Assembly: GCF_019331805.1 (NCBI RefSeq)
Contig: NZ_JAHBBE010000005.1
Coordinates: 1-64,000, forward strand
Origin: Bifidobacterium pongonis
GTDB taxonomy: Bacteria > Actinomycetota > Actinomycetes > Actinomycetales > Bifidobacteriaceae
Reading direction: 5' to 3'
DNA: 64,000 nt
The notes beneath the pieces are model-generated. The model had not been told where the DNA came from. It did not search any database and saw nothing but the letters and a program-made list of their open reading frames with translations. Below are positions 27,838 through 36,762 of the stretch, one piece after another. Made by a program: the position numbers and the translations under genes. Within the stretch, counting starts at the first letter, position 1. Each line of letters opens with the position of its first letter.

Positions 27838-29400
27838 ATGGCATTCCAACTGACCGACGCATTCTATGACCAGCGCAAGCAGCAGACCGACGTGCTGCTC
27901 GATATCCTCGCCCACGCGGCGCACAGTGACTGGGGCAAGGCGCATGACGTCGCCGATATCCGAAGCATCGAAGACTTCCGCAGCCGCGTGCCGCTCAGCG
28001 ACTACGACGATTACCGCGAACCCATCGAGCGCATGAAGAACGGCGAACAGGACGTGCTGTTCGACGGGCCCACCGAAATGTTCCTGGCGACATCCGGCAG
28101 CACCGGCATCCCGAAACTGTACCCGGAAAGCCGTCTCGGCGGTCAGATGAAGAACAAGATCATGGAACTGCGCCTGTTCTCCAAGATGTCGCTGAAGCCT
28201 GGCGCCCTCGAAGAGGCCGTCGCCCAAGGCTACAAGGGCCTTTCGATGGCCAACCCCGCCGAATACGAACGCACCGCGGGCGGCATTCCGGTCGGCTCCG
28301 CATCCGGCCAGACCATTTCCGGCTCCGGCCGCAAGGAATCCCTCGTATACCCGGTGGCCCTGCTCAAGGCGACCTCGCTCGACCGTGAGACGCTCGACTA
28401 CCTGCATGCCGTGCTCGCCGCGGCCGAACCCAAAGTGGCCGCCATCTTCTGCAACAACCCCGCGCACATCGAAACGTTGCTGAACTCCATCAACGACGAT
28501 CTCGACCGCATCTGTGACGACATGGAACGCGGCGAACTGAGCGTCGACATCGATGACGACCTGCGTGCGGAACTGCTGCGCAACTTCCCCGCGAACCCGG
28601 AGCGCGCCGCCAAGCTGCGAGCGATCAAGGCGGCCGGCAGAAGCGTGGAGCTGGGCGACCTGTGGCCGAACCTCATGTACCTGAGCTGCTGGACGAGCGC
28701 CAGCGTGGGCCGTGTGCTCAAAAGCATGAAGCATATGATCCCCGAGAACGTGCTGTGCATGGACGGCGGGTACGGTGCCAGCGAAGGCAAGCTCAACATC
28801 CCGATCGAACCGGGCAACCCCTACGGCATCCCCACATCCTTCGCGGTGTTCTTCGAATTCCAGCCGCTGGATGGCGGCGATCCCATCTGCCTCTGGCAGG
28901 TCGAGGAGGGCAAGAGCTACCGCGTCCTGCTCACTACGTATTCGGGCCTGTACCGCTACCAGCTGCACGACATCGTCACCATCGGCCCCGCCTGGAACGG
29001 CATCCCGACCATCGTCTTCGCCTGCAAGGAGACCGACGCGCTGCAGGACGGCGAGCATAAGCTGTTCGCCTTCGAACTGTACGGTCTGGTCGAACAGTTC
29101 GAGGATCGCAACGACGTCATCGTGCGCCATGTCGAGATCTGCAACGCCGACGGTGTGACCGCCCTCGTGTTCGAACCCGGCGCCGCGGGCGGCAAAGCCA
29201 AGGAATTCGCCGACTTCATGCGCGAATCCCTGCGCGCCGAACATGGCATCGAACTCGACCGCGTGCTGTGCATGAAGGACGGCTACCGTAATTCGCTGTT
29301 CGTGCGCAAGGTCACGGAAGGCAAGACGGTGAACCAGACCAAGCTCGCGACCTTCACCGACCGCATGCCCGACGAGAGCATGATCGAAGCGGAGATGTGA
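27838..29400 (+). CDS. GH3-family acyl-adenylating enzyme, second paralog
   Basis: 520-residue GH3-family protein, diverged from its neighbour but with the same ordered motifs: LATSGSTGIPKLYP (about 83), GYGASEGKLNIPI (about 310) and GLYRYQLHDIV (about 371). ATP motif 1 is closer to the ANL consensus (SGSTG-P-K) than in the first paralog. It is shorter, with a trimmed N-terminus and a compact C-terminal domain. ATG 27838 follows GAGGA. Two different GH3 enzymes in one operon imply either two steps or two substrates feeding a common product; the following ABC exporter suggests that product leaves the cell. Both points are inference. Confidence 0.85.
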   Translation: MAFQLTDAFYDQRKQQTDVLLDILAHAAHSDWGKAHDVADIRSIEDFRSRVPLSDYDDYREPIERMKNGEQDVLFDGPTEMFLATSGSTGIPKLYPESRLGGQMKNKIMELRLFSKMSLKPGALEEAVAQGYKGLSMANPAEYERTAGGIPVGSASGQTISGSGRKESLVYPVALLKATSLDRETLDYLHAVLAAAEPKVAAIFCNNPAHIETLLNSINDDLDRICDDMERGELSVDIDDDLRAELLRNFPANPERAAKLRAIKAAGRSVELGDLWPNLMYLSCWTSASVGRVLKSMKHMIPENVLCMDGGYGASEGKLNIPIEPGNPYGIPTSFAVFFEFQPLDGGDPICLWQVEEGKSYRVLLTTYSGLYRYQLHDIVTIGPAWNGIPTIVFACKETDALQDGEHKLFAFELYGLVEQFEDRNDVIVRHVEICNADGVTALVFEPGAAGGKAKEFADFMRESLRAEHGIELDRVLCMKDGYRNSLFVRKVTEGKTVNQTKLATFTDRMPDESMIEAEM

Positions 29401-29403
29401 GTC

Positions 29404-31191
29404 GTGAAGGTCATCACCCGTTACCTACGGCATGGCATCGGGCCGATGTGCCTCGTGTTCGTGTTCAGCATGATGCAGGTCGCCTGCCAGCTGATCCTGC
29501 CGACCATGACCGACAGGATCCTGCGACGCGGCGTATACCACGGCGATTTCGCCATCATCGGCGTCACCGGCATGCAGATGCTCGGCATCACCGTCGGCGT
29601 GGCGCTGTGCATGATCATCAGCGGTTATGCCAGCGCCAAGGCCACGGCGTTGGTGATCCGTGAGATCCGCCGGGACCTGTTCGGCAGGATCACACGGTTC
29701 ACCTCGGCCGAATTCAACCATTTCGGTACCGCCACGCTGCTCACGCGCTGCACCGCCGACGTCTCTCAAGTGCAGAACATGCTCATCATGGGCATGCGCT
29801 CCGCGTTGATCGTGCCGTTCACCGGCATCGGCGCCCTCATCGTCGCGGCGCGGATGAACGTGTCGCTCACTATGCTGGTGCTCGTCGCCTTCGCCGCGGC
29901 GCTCGCGATCGCCTGGGCGGCGTCCCGGGCGAGCCGGAGCCGCTTCCAGAAGCTGCAGGAAAGCGTGGATCGCATCAACCTGCTGTTGAAGGAGAAGCTG
30001 ACCGGAGCCCGTGCGGTGCGTGCGGCGAATCGGCAGGGCTATGAGGAGGAGCGACTGGAGGCCGCCGACGGCGAAGCCTATAGCAGCGCGTTGGGCGCGA
30101 GCCGTTTCGTATGCATGATGGCGCCCGCCATGCAGCTCATCATGAGCCTGACCATCGTGGGCGTGTATTATCTCGGCGCGGTGCAAGTCCAGCATGGTAT
30201 GGCCGACAGCGCCGAACTCATCAAGTTCCTGCAGTACATCCTGATGTTCATCTCGTCGCTGGCGTCCGTGTCGGCCATTCTCGCGTTCATTCCGAGGGTC
30301 GGTGTCTCGCTCAGGCGCATCGACGAGGTGCTGTCGTACGGTTCCGGCGAATCCGCCGATACGGCCGGCCGGCTGCCCGAACGGGCGGACGGCGGCTCCT
30401 CGCTGCGCTTCGAGCATGTGAGCTTCGGCTACGCGGGATCGGACAGGCCGGTGCTCGACGACATCTCCTTCGAAGTCGAGCCGGGCCAGACGTTGGCGAT
30501 CATCGGCTCGACGGGATCGGGCAAGACCACGTTGCTGCAGCTGATCATGCGGCTGTTCGAGCCGACGTCGGGCCGTGTGCTCATCGACGGCGTCGACATC
30601 GCCACCGTCGACAAGCGGCAGGTCCGCGAACGGATCTCGTACGCGCCGCAGTATTCGCGGCTGTTCAGCAGATCCATTTGGAACAACATGAAGCTGGCGC
30701 AAAGCGATATCACACGCGAACAGGCCGATTCGGCCTTGGCGAGTGCGCAGGCCGGCGAATTCGTGTCCGACCTGCCCGAGCGGTTGGACACCATCATGGA
30801 ACAGGGCGGCAAGAACGTGTCGGGCGGCCAGCGTCAGCGTCTCTCGTTGGCGCGCGCCCTTGGCCGTGATGCCGGCATCTACCTGTTGGACGACACGTTC
30901 TCCGCGCTTGATGCCCGTACGGAACGCGCCGCGCGTCAGGAGACCCGTGAACGGCTGCATGGCAGGACCGTGGTGGTCGTCGCGCAGAAGATCGAGGCGA
31001 TTCGCAACGCCGACCGCATTCTGGTGCTCGACGACGGCAAGGTGGCGGGCTTCGGCACGCACGACGAGTTGATGGAGCGCTGCACGGCGTACCGCGAGAT
31101 CCACGACACGCAGTATTACGTGTCCAAGGACGACGGTTCGCGGCGCGGCGTATCCCAAGGCGATGCATCCCGGAACGGAGGCGAGGCATGA
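29404..31191 (+). CDS. ABC exporter half-transporter with degenerate ATPase site (subunit 1)
   Basis: 595-residue type IV exporter subunit: six membrane helices (residues 1-320) fused to an ATPase domain. Walker A is GSTGSGKTT (about 370) and the signature VSGGQRQ (about 472) is canonical. However the Walker B end reads YLLDDTFSALD, with Asp in place of the catalytic Glu, and the switch His is Gln (VVVVAQKIEAI). These changes mark the non-hydrolysing site of heterodimeric exporters. It starts at GTG 29404, a few nt after the second GH3 gene, and overlaps the next gene by 4 nt. The C-terminal 20 residues are Gly/Ser/Asp-rich. Confidence 0.92.
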   Translation: MKVITRYLRHGIGPMCLVFVFSMMQVACQLILPTMTDRILRRGVYHGDFAIIGVTGMQMLGITVGVALCMIISGYASAKATALVIREIRRDLFGRITRFTSAEFNHFGTATLLTRCTADVSQVQNMLIMGMRSALIVPFTGIGALIVAARMNVSLTMLVLVAFAAALAIAWAASRASRSRFQKLQESVDRINLLLKEKLTGARAVRAANRQGYEEERLEAADGEAYSSALGASRFVCMMAPAMQLIMSLTIVGVYYLGAVQVQHGMADSAELIKFLQYILMFISSLASVSAILAFIPRVGVSLRRIDEVLSYGSGESADTAGRLPERADGGSSLRFEHVSFGYAGSDRPVLDDISFEVEPGQTLAIIGSTGSGKTTLLQLIMRLFEPTSGRVLIDGVDIATVDKRQVRERISYAPQYSRLFSRSIWNNMKLAQSDITREQADSALASAQAGEFVSDLPERLDTIMEQGGKNVSGGQRQRLSLARALGRDAGIYLLDDTFSALDARTERAARQETRERLHGRTVVVVAQKIEAIRNADRILVLDDGKVAGFGTHDELMERCTAYREIHDTQYYVSKDDGSRRGVSQGDASRNGGEA

Positions 31192-32963
31192 TGGCGGCGA
31201 AAAGCAAGCAGCGCAAGTCGCGTAATTTCGCGGCGACCCTGCGCAGACTGGTCGCGATGTCCTGGCGCAATCCGGTGCTGGTGGTGATGCTGGTCGTCAT
31301 GATTGCGCTGGAGACCGCTTTCCTCACCCTCGCGCCGCTGGTGATCCGTACGATCGCGAATCATATCGCCGGCGTCGCCGAAGGCAAAAGCATCGACTTC
31401 TCCTTTGTCACCACGCAGTGTCTGATTCTGGTGGGCATGTATGTGATCGGGCATTGCGCCAGCTGGCAGGACAATCGGATCGCCGTGCTCATCTCGCAGA
31501 AGATCGTCAAGCGGCTGAGGGACGACGCGCAGCGGAAGATCAACCGTATGCCGTTGCGGTATATCGACAGCCACCCGATCGGCGATTTGCTTTCGCGCGT
31601 CACCAATGATGTGAGCACGCTGTCGAGCATGCTCGACACCACGGTGATCAAGCTGATCTCGCAGGTGCTCACCATCGTCGGCACGTTGATCGCCATGCTG
31701 TGCCTCGACGTGCGTCTCAGCGTGATCTTCCTTATCATGGTGCCGTTGAGCTATGTGATCATGCAATCCATATCGCGTATCGCGCAGCCGATGTACAAGC
31801 GTCGCCAACGCTTGGTCGGCGAGTTGAACTCGATCATGGATGATGCCTACACGAATCACGAAGTGATGCAGGCGTTCTGCTGCGAGGGCCGGATCCGCGA
31901 GGATTTCGACGAGCTCAACGACAAGGTGACGCACATGTACGTCCGCAGCCGTTTCGTCACGGGGTTCCTGCTGCCGGCGTCCAAGTTGCTGAACAACCTC
32001 GCCTACATCGCGTTGTGCGTGCTGGGCGGCATCCTGCTGGTGAAGGGCAAGCTCGACATCGGCAGTTTCCAGGCGTTCCTGATCTACGCGGGCCTCATCG
32101 ACACGCCGATACAGACCCTGGCCGGCAGCTTCAACAACCTGGCTTTGGGCGTCGCTTCGGCCGAACGCATCTTCGAATTCCTTGACGCCCCGGAATCGCC
32201 GAGCGAAGGCGAGCCGAAGCAGACGCTCGACGCGGCACGCGGCGAGGTCGAATTCTCCCACGTGCAGTTCGGGTATGTGCCCGGCAAGCAGCTCATGCAT
32301 GACGTGAGCTTCAAGGCCGAACCCGGCCAGACCATGGCGGTGGTCGGTCCGTCCGGTGCGGGCAAGACCACGCTCGTCAACCTGCTGATGCGCTTCTACG
32401 ACATCCAGGGCGGTTCGATACGCATCGACGGCGTCGACACGCGCGACCTGTCCAAGCGGAACCTGCGCGAGCAGTTCGGCATGGTCCTGCAGGACACCTG
32501 GCTGTTCGAAGGAACCATCGCCGAGAACATCGGCTACGGTAAGCAGGGAGCCACGCGCGGGGAGATCATCGAAGCCGCGAAGGCCGTGAACTGCGACAGT
32601 TTCATCGATAAGCTGCCGGACGGCTACGACACCGTGATCCGCGACGGGAATTCCGCCCTGTCCGCGGGCGAACGGCAGTTGCTCACCATCGCACGCATCG
32701 TGCTGGCCGATCCGAACATCCTGATCCTCGACGAGGCCACCTCGCAGGTCGACACCAAGACTGAGCTGCTTATCACGCAGGCCATGGAACATATCATGCG
32801 CGGGCGCACCAGCTTCATCATCGCCCATCGTCTGCTGACGATCCGCAACGCCGACTGCATTCTCTATATGGAGAACGGTGACATCCTCGAAGTCGGCTCG
32901 CATGAGCAGCTGATGGCGCTCGACGGCAAGTACGCCGCGCTGTACCGGAGCGCGTCGGATTGA
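31188..32963 (+). CDS. ABC exporter half-transporter with complete ATPase site (subunit 2)
   Basis: 591-residue partner of the preceding gene, same layout: six helices, then an ATPase domain with Walker A GPSGAGKTT (about 385), Walker B ILILDEATSQVD with the catalytic Glu, and an intact switch His in IIAHRLLTI. Its signature is LSAGERQ rather than LSGGQ. In a heterodimer this degenerate signature would face the degenerate Walker site of subunit 1, while the proper VSGGQ of subunit 1 completes the active site here. ATGATG at 31188; the first ATG overlaps the stop of subunit 1. Last gene of the operon; a hairpin follows. Confidence 0.93.
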   Translation: MMAAKSKQRKSRNFAATLRRLVAMSWRNPVLVVMLVVMIALETAFLTLAPLVIRTIANHIAGVAEGKSIDFSFVTTQCLILVGMYVIGHCASWQDNRIAVLISQKIVKRLRDDAQRKINRMPLRYIDSHPIGDLLSRVTNDVSTLSSMLDTTVIKLISQVLTIVGTLIAMLCLDVRLSVIFLIMVPLSYVIMQSISRIAQPMYKRRQRLVGELNSIMDDAYTNHEVMQAFCCEGRIREDFDELNDKVTHMYVRSRFVTGFLLPASKLLNNLAYIALCVLGGILLVKGKLDIGSFQAFLIYAGLIDTPIQTLAGSFNNLALGVASAERIFEFLDAPESPSEGEPKQTLDAARGEVEFSHVQFGYVPGKQLMHDVSFKAEPGQTMAVVGPSGAGKTTLVNLLMRFYDIQGGSIRIDGVDTRDLSKRNLREQFGMVLQDTWLFEGTIAENIGYGKQGATRGEIIEAAKAVNCDSFIDKLPDGYDTVIRDGNSALSAGERQLLTIARIVLADPNILILDEATSQVDTKTELLITQAMEHIMRGRTSFIIAHRLLTIRNADCILYMENGDILEVGSHEQLMALDGKYAALYRSASD

Positions 32964-32998
32964 TGGTTCAATCGTCGAAATAAGTGGTGAGACGTTGC

Positions 32999-33025
32999 GA
33001 TGGCGGGGTTTTCGGCCCCGCCATC
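32999..33025 (+). terminator. Hairpin after the ABC exporter operon
   Basis: GATGGCGGGG (32999-33008) pairs perfectly with CCCCGCCATC (33016-33025) around a TTTTCGG loop. There is no T-tract, so it may be Rho-assisted or a transcript-end stabiliser. Confidence 0.6.
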
Positions 33026-33094
33026 ACGCGTTTCGGGGGCGTGTTCATGTGAGGAAAGTGGCTTTTGGTCGGGAGGGCTACTAAGCTGTAGCGC

Positions 33095-34096
33095 ATGCTT
33101 GAAGAGAGTGAAGAGCACGAACAGATGCCCGAAGCCATTCGGGAACGACTACGCTCACTGGAAGACGCACGAGGCTCCATCGTCGTCGTCGGCTCCATGA
33201 ATGCCGATTACACGGTCGCGGCAAAGCATTTGCCGGCACCGGGCGAGACGGTCAGCGGAGGCAGCCTGAAGATCCTGCCTGGCGGCAAGGGCTCCAATCA
33301 GGCGTCCGCGGCGGCGCGTCTCGGCGCACAGGTCTGCATGTTGGGCGCGGTCGGTGAGGATGACAACGCGAACTTCCTGCTACGCAAACTGGACGAGGCC
33401 GGTGTCGACACCGCCGAAATCCTGCATGAGGAAGGTGTGAGCGGTACCACGATCATCACCGTGGATCCGGAAGGCAAGAACACCATCGTGTATTCGCCGG
33501 GTTCGAACGCGAAGGTCAGCGCGGGGTACGTGCAGTCGCATCAGGATGTGATCGCCGATTCCAAGGTGCTTGGCCTGTGCCTGGAAAGCCCGCTGGCCAC
33601 GGTGATCGCGGCCGCGCAGACCGGCCATGAGGCCGGGGTCACGGTGTTGCTGAACGATTCGCCATTCATCGACGAATTGCCGCATGAGCTTATCGAAGCC
33701 GCCGACATCCTGCTGGTCAGCCAGCATGAGGTGGCCCAGCTGCTGGGCATGCCCGACGAGGATGTGTCCACCATCGACTGGTTCGACGCGGTTTCCCGTT
33801 TCGAGGATTACGGGTTCGATCGCGTGGTGGTCACGCTCGGCGCGTCCGGTTCGATCGTGATCGAGGACGGCAACTGGCATCGCGTCTCCGCGGTGCAGGT
33901 CAAGTCCGTGGACACCACCGGCTGCATCGATTCCTTCATGGGAACCGTGCTCGCCGGATTGGCCGCCGGCTACACGTTGCTGCAGTCCGCACAGATGGGC
34001 TCCTACGTTTCCGCATACGCGTCCACCAAGCTGGGTGCGCAGTCCGCATACGGTTCCGTGACCGAAGTGGTCAACTACTTCAGCGACAACGACTGA
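33095..34096 (+). CDS. rbsK: Ribokinase-like PfkB-family sugar kinase
   Basis: 333-residue PfkB kinase, expected to phosphorylate ribose at O5 in the cytoplasm. Typical features: GSMNADYTV near residue 32, the GGKGSNQASAAARLGA stretch (about 63) for sugar binding, and VVVTLGASGS before the C-terminal signature. That signature reads DTTGCIDSFMG, where GAGD is normal: the catalytic Asp is kept but the anion-hole Ala-Gly pair is Cys-Ile. The first 25 residues are an acidic extension. ATG 33095 has no good ribosome site and may be read from a short leader; an alternative is ATG 33125. Monocistronic with a hairpin after it. Confidence 0.85.
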   Translation: MLEESEEHEQMPEAIRERLRSLEDARGSIVVVGSMNADYTVAAKHLPAPGETVSGGSLKILPGGKGSNQASAAARLGAQVCMLGAVGEDDNANFLLRKLDEAGVDTAEILHEEGVSGTTIITVDPEGKNTIVYSPGSNAKVSAGYVQSHQDVIADSKVLGLCLESPLATVIAAAQTGHEAGVTVLLNDSPFIDELPHELIEAADILLVSQHEVAQLLGMPDEDVSTIDWFDAVSRFEDYGFDRVVVTLGASGSIVIEDGNWHRVSAVQVKSVDTTGCIDSFMGTVLAGLAAGYTLLQSAQMGSYVSAYASTKLGAQSAYGSVTEVVNYFSDND

Positions 34097-34128
34097 TCGC
34101 AGCAGGACATTCATCCATACACAAGGTC

Positions 34129-34159
34129 AGGGCCTCCCGTCATTGCGACGGGAGGCCCT
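34129..34159 (+). terminator. Hairpin after ribokinase
   Basis: Perfect 13-bp stem, AGGGCCTCCCGTC (34129-34141) with its complement (34147-34159) and a 5-nt loop. No T-tract follows. Confidence 0.65.
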
Positions 34160-34366
34160 AGTCATGCGTACGGCGACGTTCCGTGACGGACGGACGCATC
34201 GTTGTCATGGGCAAATCGACGAAGCGGAAGCCCGGGTGACTTTTCGAATGGTTGTGAGCCGGAACGATTCCGTCGTACGCCTTGCCATATATCCTGAACG
34301 CATACGCTTGCCGGCACTGCATTGCGGTTCCGCGCGAATGAAGAGATGAGGGGACGGGGGAACGCC

Positions 34367-35590
34367 ATGTTCTGTACCAATTGTGGACAGCCCAACGACG
34401 ATACTGCGAAATTCTGCATCAACTGCGGCAATCAGCTTGTACCGGAATCGGAACCGGCCTATGAGCGGGCGCAGGAACCGCAATCCTGGGAATGCTCGTT
34501 TTGCCGGTCGTTGAATGACGCCGATTGCGTGTTCTGTACATACTGCGGGCAGCGTCGGCATATCGTTGACGATGCCGAAGAACCGGATGCGGCGGGGGAG
34601 TGGGCAACGGCCCCATCGGAGTACGCGCAGTTGGAGGCGGTCGCTTCGGCACCCGAACCCGACGCGCAGAGCCGGAAGGGCAAGTATGGTCTTGTGATAG
34701 CGGTGACGGCGGCCGTTGTCGTCGTCGCGCTGATCGTCGGCGGAGGTCTGCTGTGGTACCGGTACTCCGGAAACAGCGCCCATAATGCATCCGAAACCAC
34801 CGAAACCACCGAAACGGCGGACAGCTCCGATTCGGCGAAACGGAAGAAGAATCAGAAGAAGGAATCGAAGAAGGGGAAGGAGAAAACCAAATCCTCATCA
34901 TCCGATTCCGCGAAGAAGAAGACCCTGGACAGGAAAACCATGGATGCCCTGGTCAACCCGTATGACACAAGTTCGGGCAGCGTCGCCGTCTCGGTGATGA
35001 CCAGCGACAAGACCGTAAGCTATTCGTCGGAACACGCCTACCTGTCCATGTCGTCGGCGGGCCTGTACTTTCCTCCGTGGCTCGACTATTACGATAAGTC
35101 CGGTTCCTCGCCGGCCACCGACTATAGCGCCGCTCTTACCTCGATGGATAACGATAAGGCCAACGATCTGATCGACGCGGTCGGCGGGCTTGACGCGCTC
35201 AACAGCTGGCTGGACGCGCGAGGGTATAGCAGCACCCACTTCGGGCATCGTTACGGTGACGTCGAAACCGCAGGGCTCGGGTACCAGAACACCACGTCGT
35301 CGAACGATGCCGCGAAGATGCTGACCGCAATGATCGCCAAGGGCGACGACGGTTTGCTTACCTATGATGTCACCACCGATGGCGTGAACGTGCCTTCCGG
35401 CGCGACCGTGCATGCGCACCGCGGCATGGGTGTCGGCGACGCATACGACTACTACATGGTGGTTTCGAACGGCAGCCGGAAGGTCGCGGTCGTGGTGCTC
35501 ACCCAGAACCAATCCAAAGAGCAGGCGGCCTCCCTGACCTCCGGTGTGCTTCGGCAGGTCTGGAACACCATGCTTTCGGACGGGAAGTGA
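34367..35590 (+). CDS. Zinc-ribbon, membrane-anchored protein with a catalytically dead serine-hydrolase-like domain
   Basis: 407-residue protein. The N-terminus has two zinc ribbons (CTNCGQP with CINCGN, and CSFCRS with CTYCGQ, residues 3-65), then one membrane helix near 108-130 (LVIAVTAAVVVVALIVGGG), a Lys/Ser linker and an extracellular domain of about 210 residues. That domain aligns by order with the penicillin-recognising hydrolase encoded next: where the neighbour has SASVIKL and SDNEATN, this one has YLSMSSAGLY and MDNDKAN, so the SxxK Ser-Lys pair and the SDN Ser are lost. ATG 34367 was chosen over upstream in-frame codons; GGGGG precedes it. It is 6 nt from the next gene and likely forms a pair with it. 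A binding or regulatory role is inferred. Confidence 0.75.
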   Translation: MFCTNCGQPNDDTAKFCINCGNQLVPESEPAYERAQEPQSWECSFCRSLNDADCVFCTYCGQRRHIVDDAEEPDAAGEWATAPSEYAQLEAVASAPEPDAQSRKGKYGLVIAVTAAVVVVALIVGGGLLWYRYSGNSAHNASETTETTETADSSDSAKRKKNQKKESKKGKEKTKSSSSDSAKKKTLDRKTMDALVNPYDTSSGSVAVSVMTSDKTVSYSSEHAYLSMSSAGLYFPPWLDYYDKSGSSPATDYSAALTSMDNDKANDLIDAVGGLDALNSWLDARGYSSTHFGHRYGDVETAGLGYQNTTSSNDAAKMLTAMIAKGDDGLLTYDVTTDGVNVPSGATVHAHRGMGVGDAYDYYMVVSNGSRKVAVVVLTQNQSKEQAASLTSGVLRQVWNTMLSDGK

Positions 35591-35596
35591 CCGGAA

Positions 35597-36616
35597 ATGG
35601 CGCGGCATGCGAAGCGCGTGACACGTTGGACCCCGCGCGGCGGCATCCGGTTGAGGATCGTGGTGGCTGCCATACTCGCCATCACCGTGGTGATCGGTGT
35701 GGCGGCGTCCGCGGCGCAACGTTATTTCAGCGGCTTCCGGGAGGCGCGATTGCAATCGGTGGCCAGTGGCACGGAAAACCGGCCCGCCACGAGGTCTTCG
35801 ACGGCGCACGCTGAAAACCCGAAGGATACGAAGGGAACCGACGAGCGGAATCAGGCGAAACAGCGGACGCTTGACGCTTTGTCGGCTCAGTTGCAGCAGC
35901 AGCTGGCCGGATATCAGGGAACCTGGCAGGTGTATGTCGAGGATCTGCCGACCGGCGCCTCGATCAGCATCAACAGTCACCAGCAGTATTCGGCGAGCGT
36001 CATCAAACTGATGGTGATGCTCGCGGTGTTCCAGCAGATCGCCGACGGCACGCTGCAGGAGGATGCGCAGATCGATGATCTGCTCACCCGGATGATCACC
36101 GTCAGCGACAATGAGGCCACCAACACGCTCGTCGACCGCTTGGGGAACGGCGATACGCAGGCCGGATACGCGGTGGTCAACGGTACGGCGCAACGATACG
36201 GATTCACTCAATCCCATCTCGACCAGCGTATGGGCAATTTGACGGGTGATACCGGGAAGCAGACCTCCGTGGGCGATCAGGGGCGCTTTCTGGCGGCGGC
36301 ATGCCGAGGGCAGCTCGTTTCGGCCGAATACAGCCAGAGAATGATCGGCCTGATGCTTCAGCAGACCAGACGGAGCAAGATTCCGGCCGGTCTGCCCTCG
36401 CAGGTGAGCGTCGCGAATAAAACCGGGGAGAGCCCCGGAGTCGAGAATGATTCCGCCATGGTGTTCGCCGCGGGTGATGGCGAGCGTATAGCTGGGGCGA
36501 CGCCCGGCACCGGCGACTATGTGATCGCGGTGATGAGCGAGAACGTTCCCATGCCCAGCGAGGCGCAGAACGATATTCGTACCATGTCATCCACGGTATG
36601 GTCGGCGTTGCAATAG
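35597..36616 (+). CDS. Membrane-anchored serine hydrolase, class A beta-lactamase-like
   Basis: 339-residue protein with an N-terminal membrane helix (residues 17-36, LRIVVAAILAITVVIGVAAS) and an extracellular penicillin-recognising domain. All three active-site motifs are visible: SASVIK (SxxK, about 134-139), SDN (about 173-175) and KTG in VANKTGESPG (about 275). The order and spacing match class A beta-lactamases and related D-Ala-D-Ala peptidase folds. It could hydrolyse beta-lactams, act on peptidoglycan peptides, or sense them. It lies 6 nt downstream of the zinc-ribbon paralog that has lost these motifs. A very long hairpin follows. Confidence 0.85.
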   Translation: MARHAKRVTRWTPRGGIRLRIVVAAILAITVVIGVAASAAQRYFSGFREARLQSVASGTENRPATRSSTAHAENPKDTKGTDERNQAKQRTLDALSAQLQQQLAGYQGTWQVYVEDLPTGASISINSHQQYSASVIKLMVMLAVFQQIADGTLQEDAQIDDLLTRMITVSDNEATNTLVDRLGNGDTQAGYAVVNGTAQRYGFTQSHLDQRMGNLTGDTGKQTSVGDQGRFLAAACRGQLVSAEYSQRMIGLMLQQTRRSKIPAGLPSQVSVANKTGESPGVENDSAMVFAAGDGERIAGATPGTGDYVIAVMSENVPMPSEAQNDIRTMSSTVWSALQ

Positions 36617-36667
36617 CGCTGCAGGCACATGACGTATGACATGCGGAAAGCGGTGAGTCGCTGAGAA

Positions 36668-36716
36668 TAACCGATCGGGCCCTTCCATCGTGATGATGGA
36701 AGGGCCCGATCGGTTA
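36668..36716. terminator. Very long perfect hairpin between convergent genes
   Basis: A 22-bp perfect stem (36668-36689 and 36695-36716) with a 5-nt loop GTGAT. It separates the beta-lactamase-like gene (plus) from parC (minus) and probably terminates both. Confidence 0.8.
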
Positions 36717-36762
36717 AGGGCACAATGCTCTTTGCGTCGCTTCGAGACGGGGAAGACGCCGC

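Noticed and set aside
34143..34349. Small open frame just before the zinc-ribbon gene
   Set aside because: It starts inside the ribokinase terminator hairpin and has no coding character.
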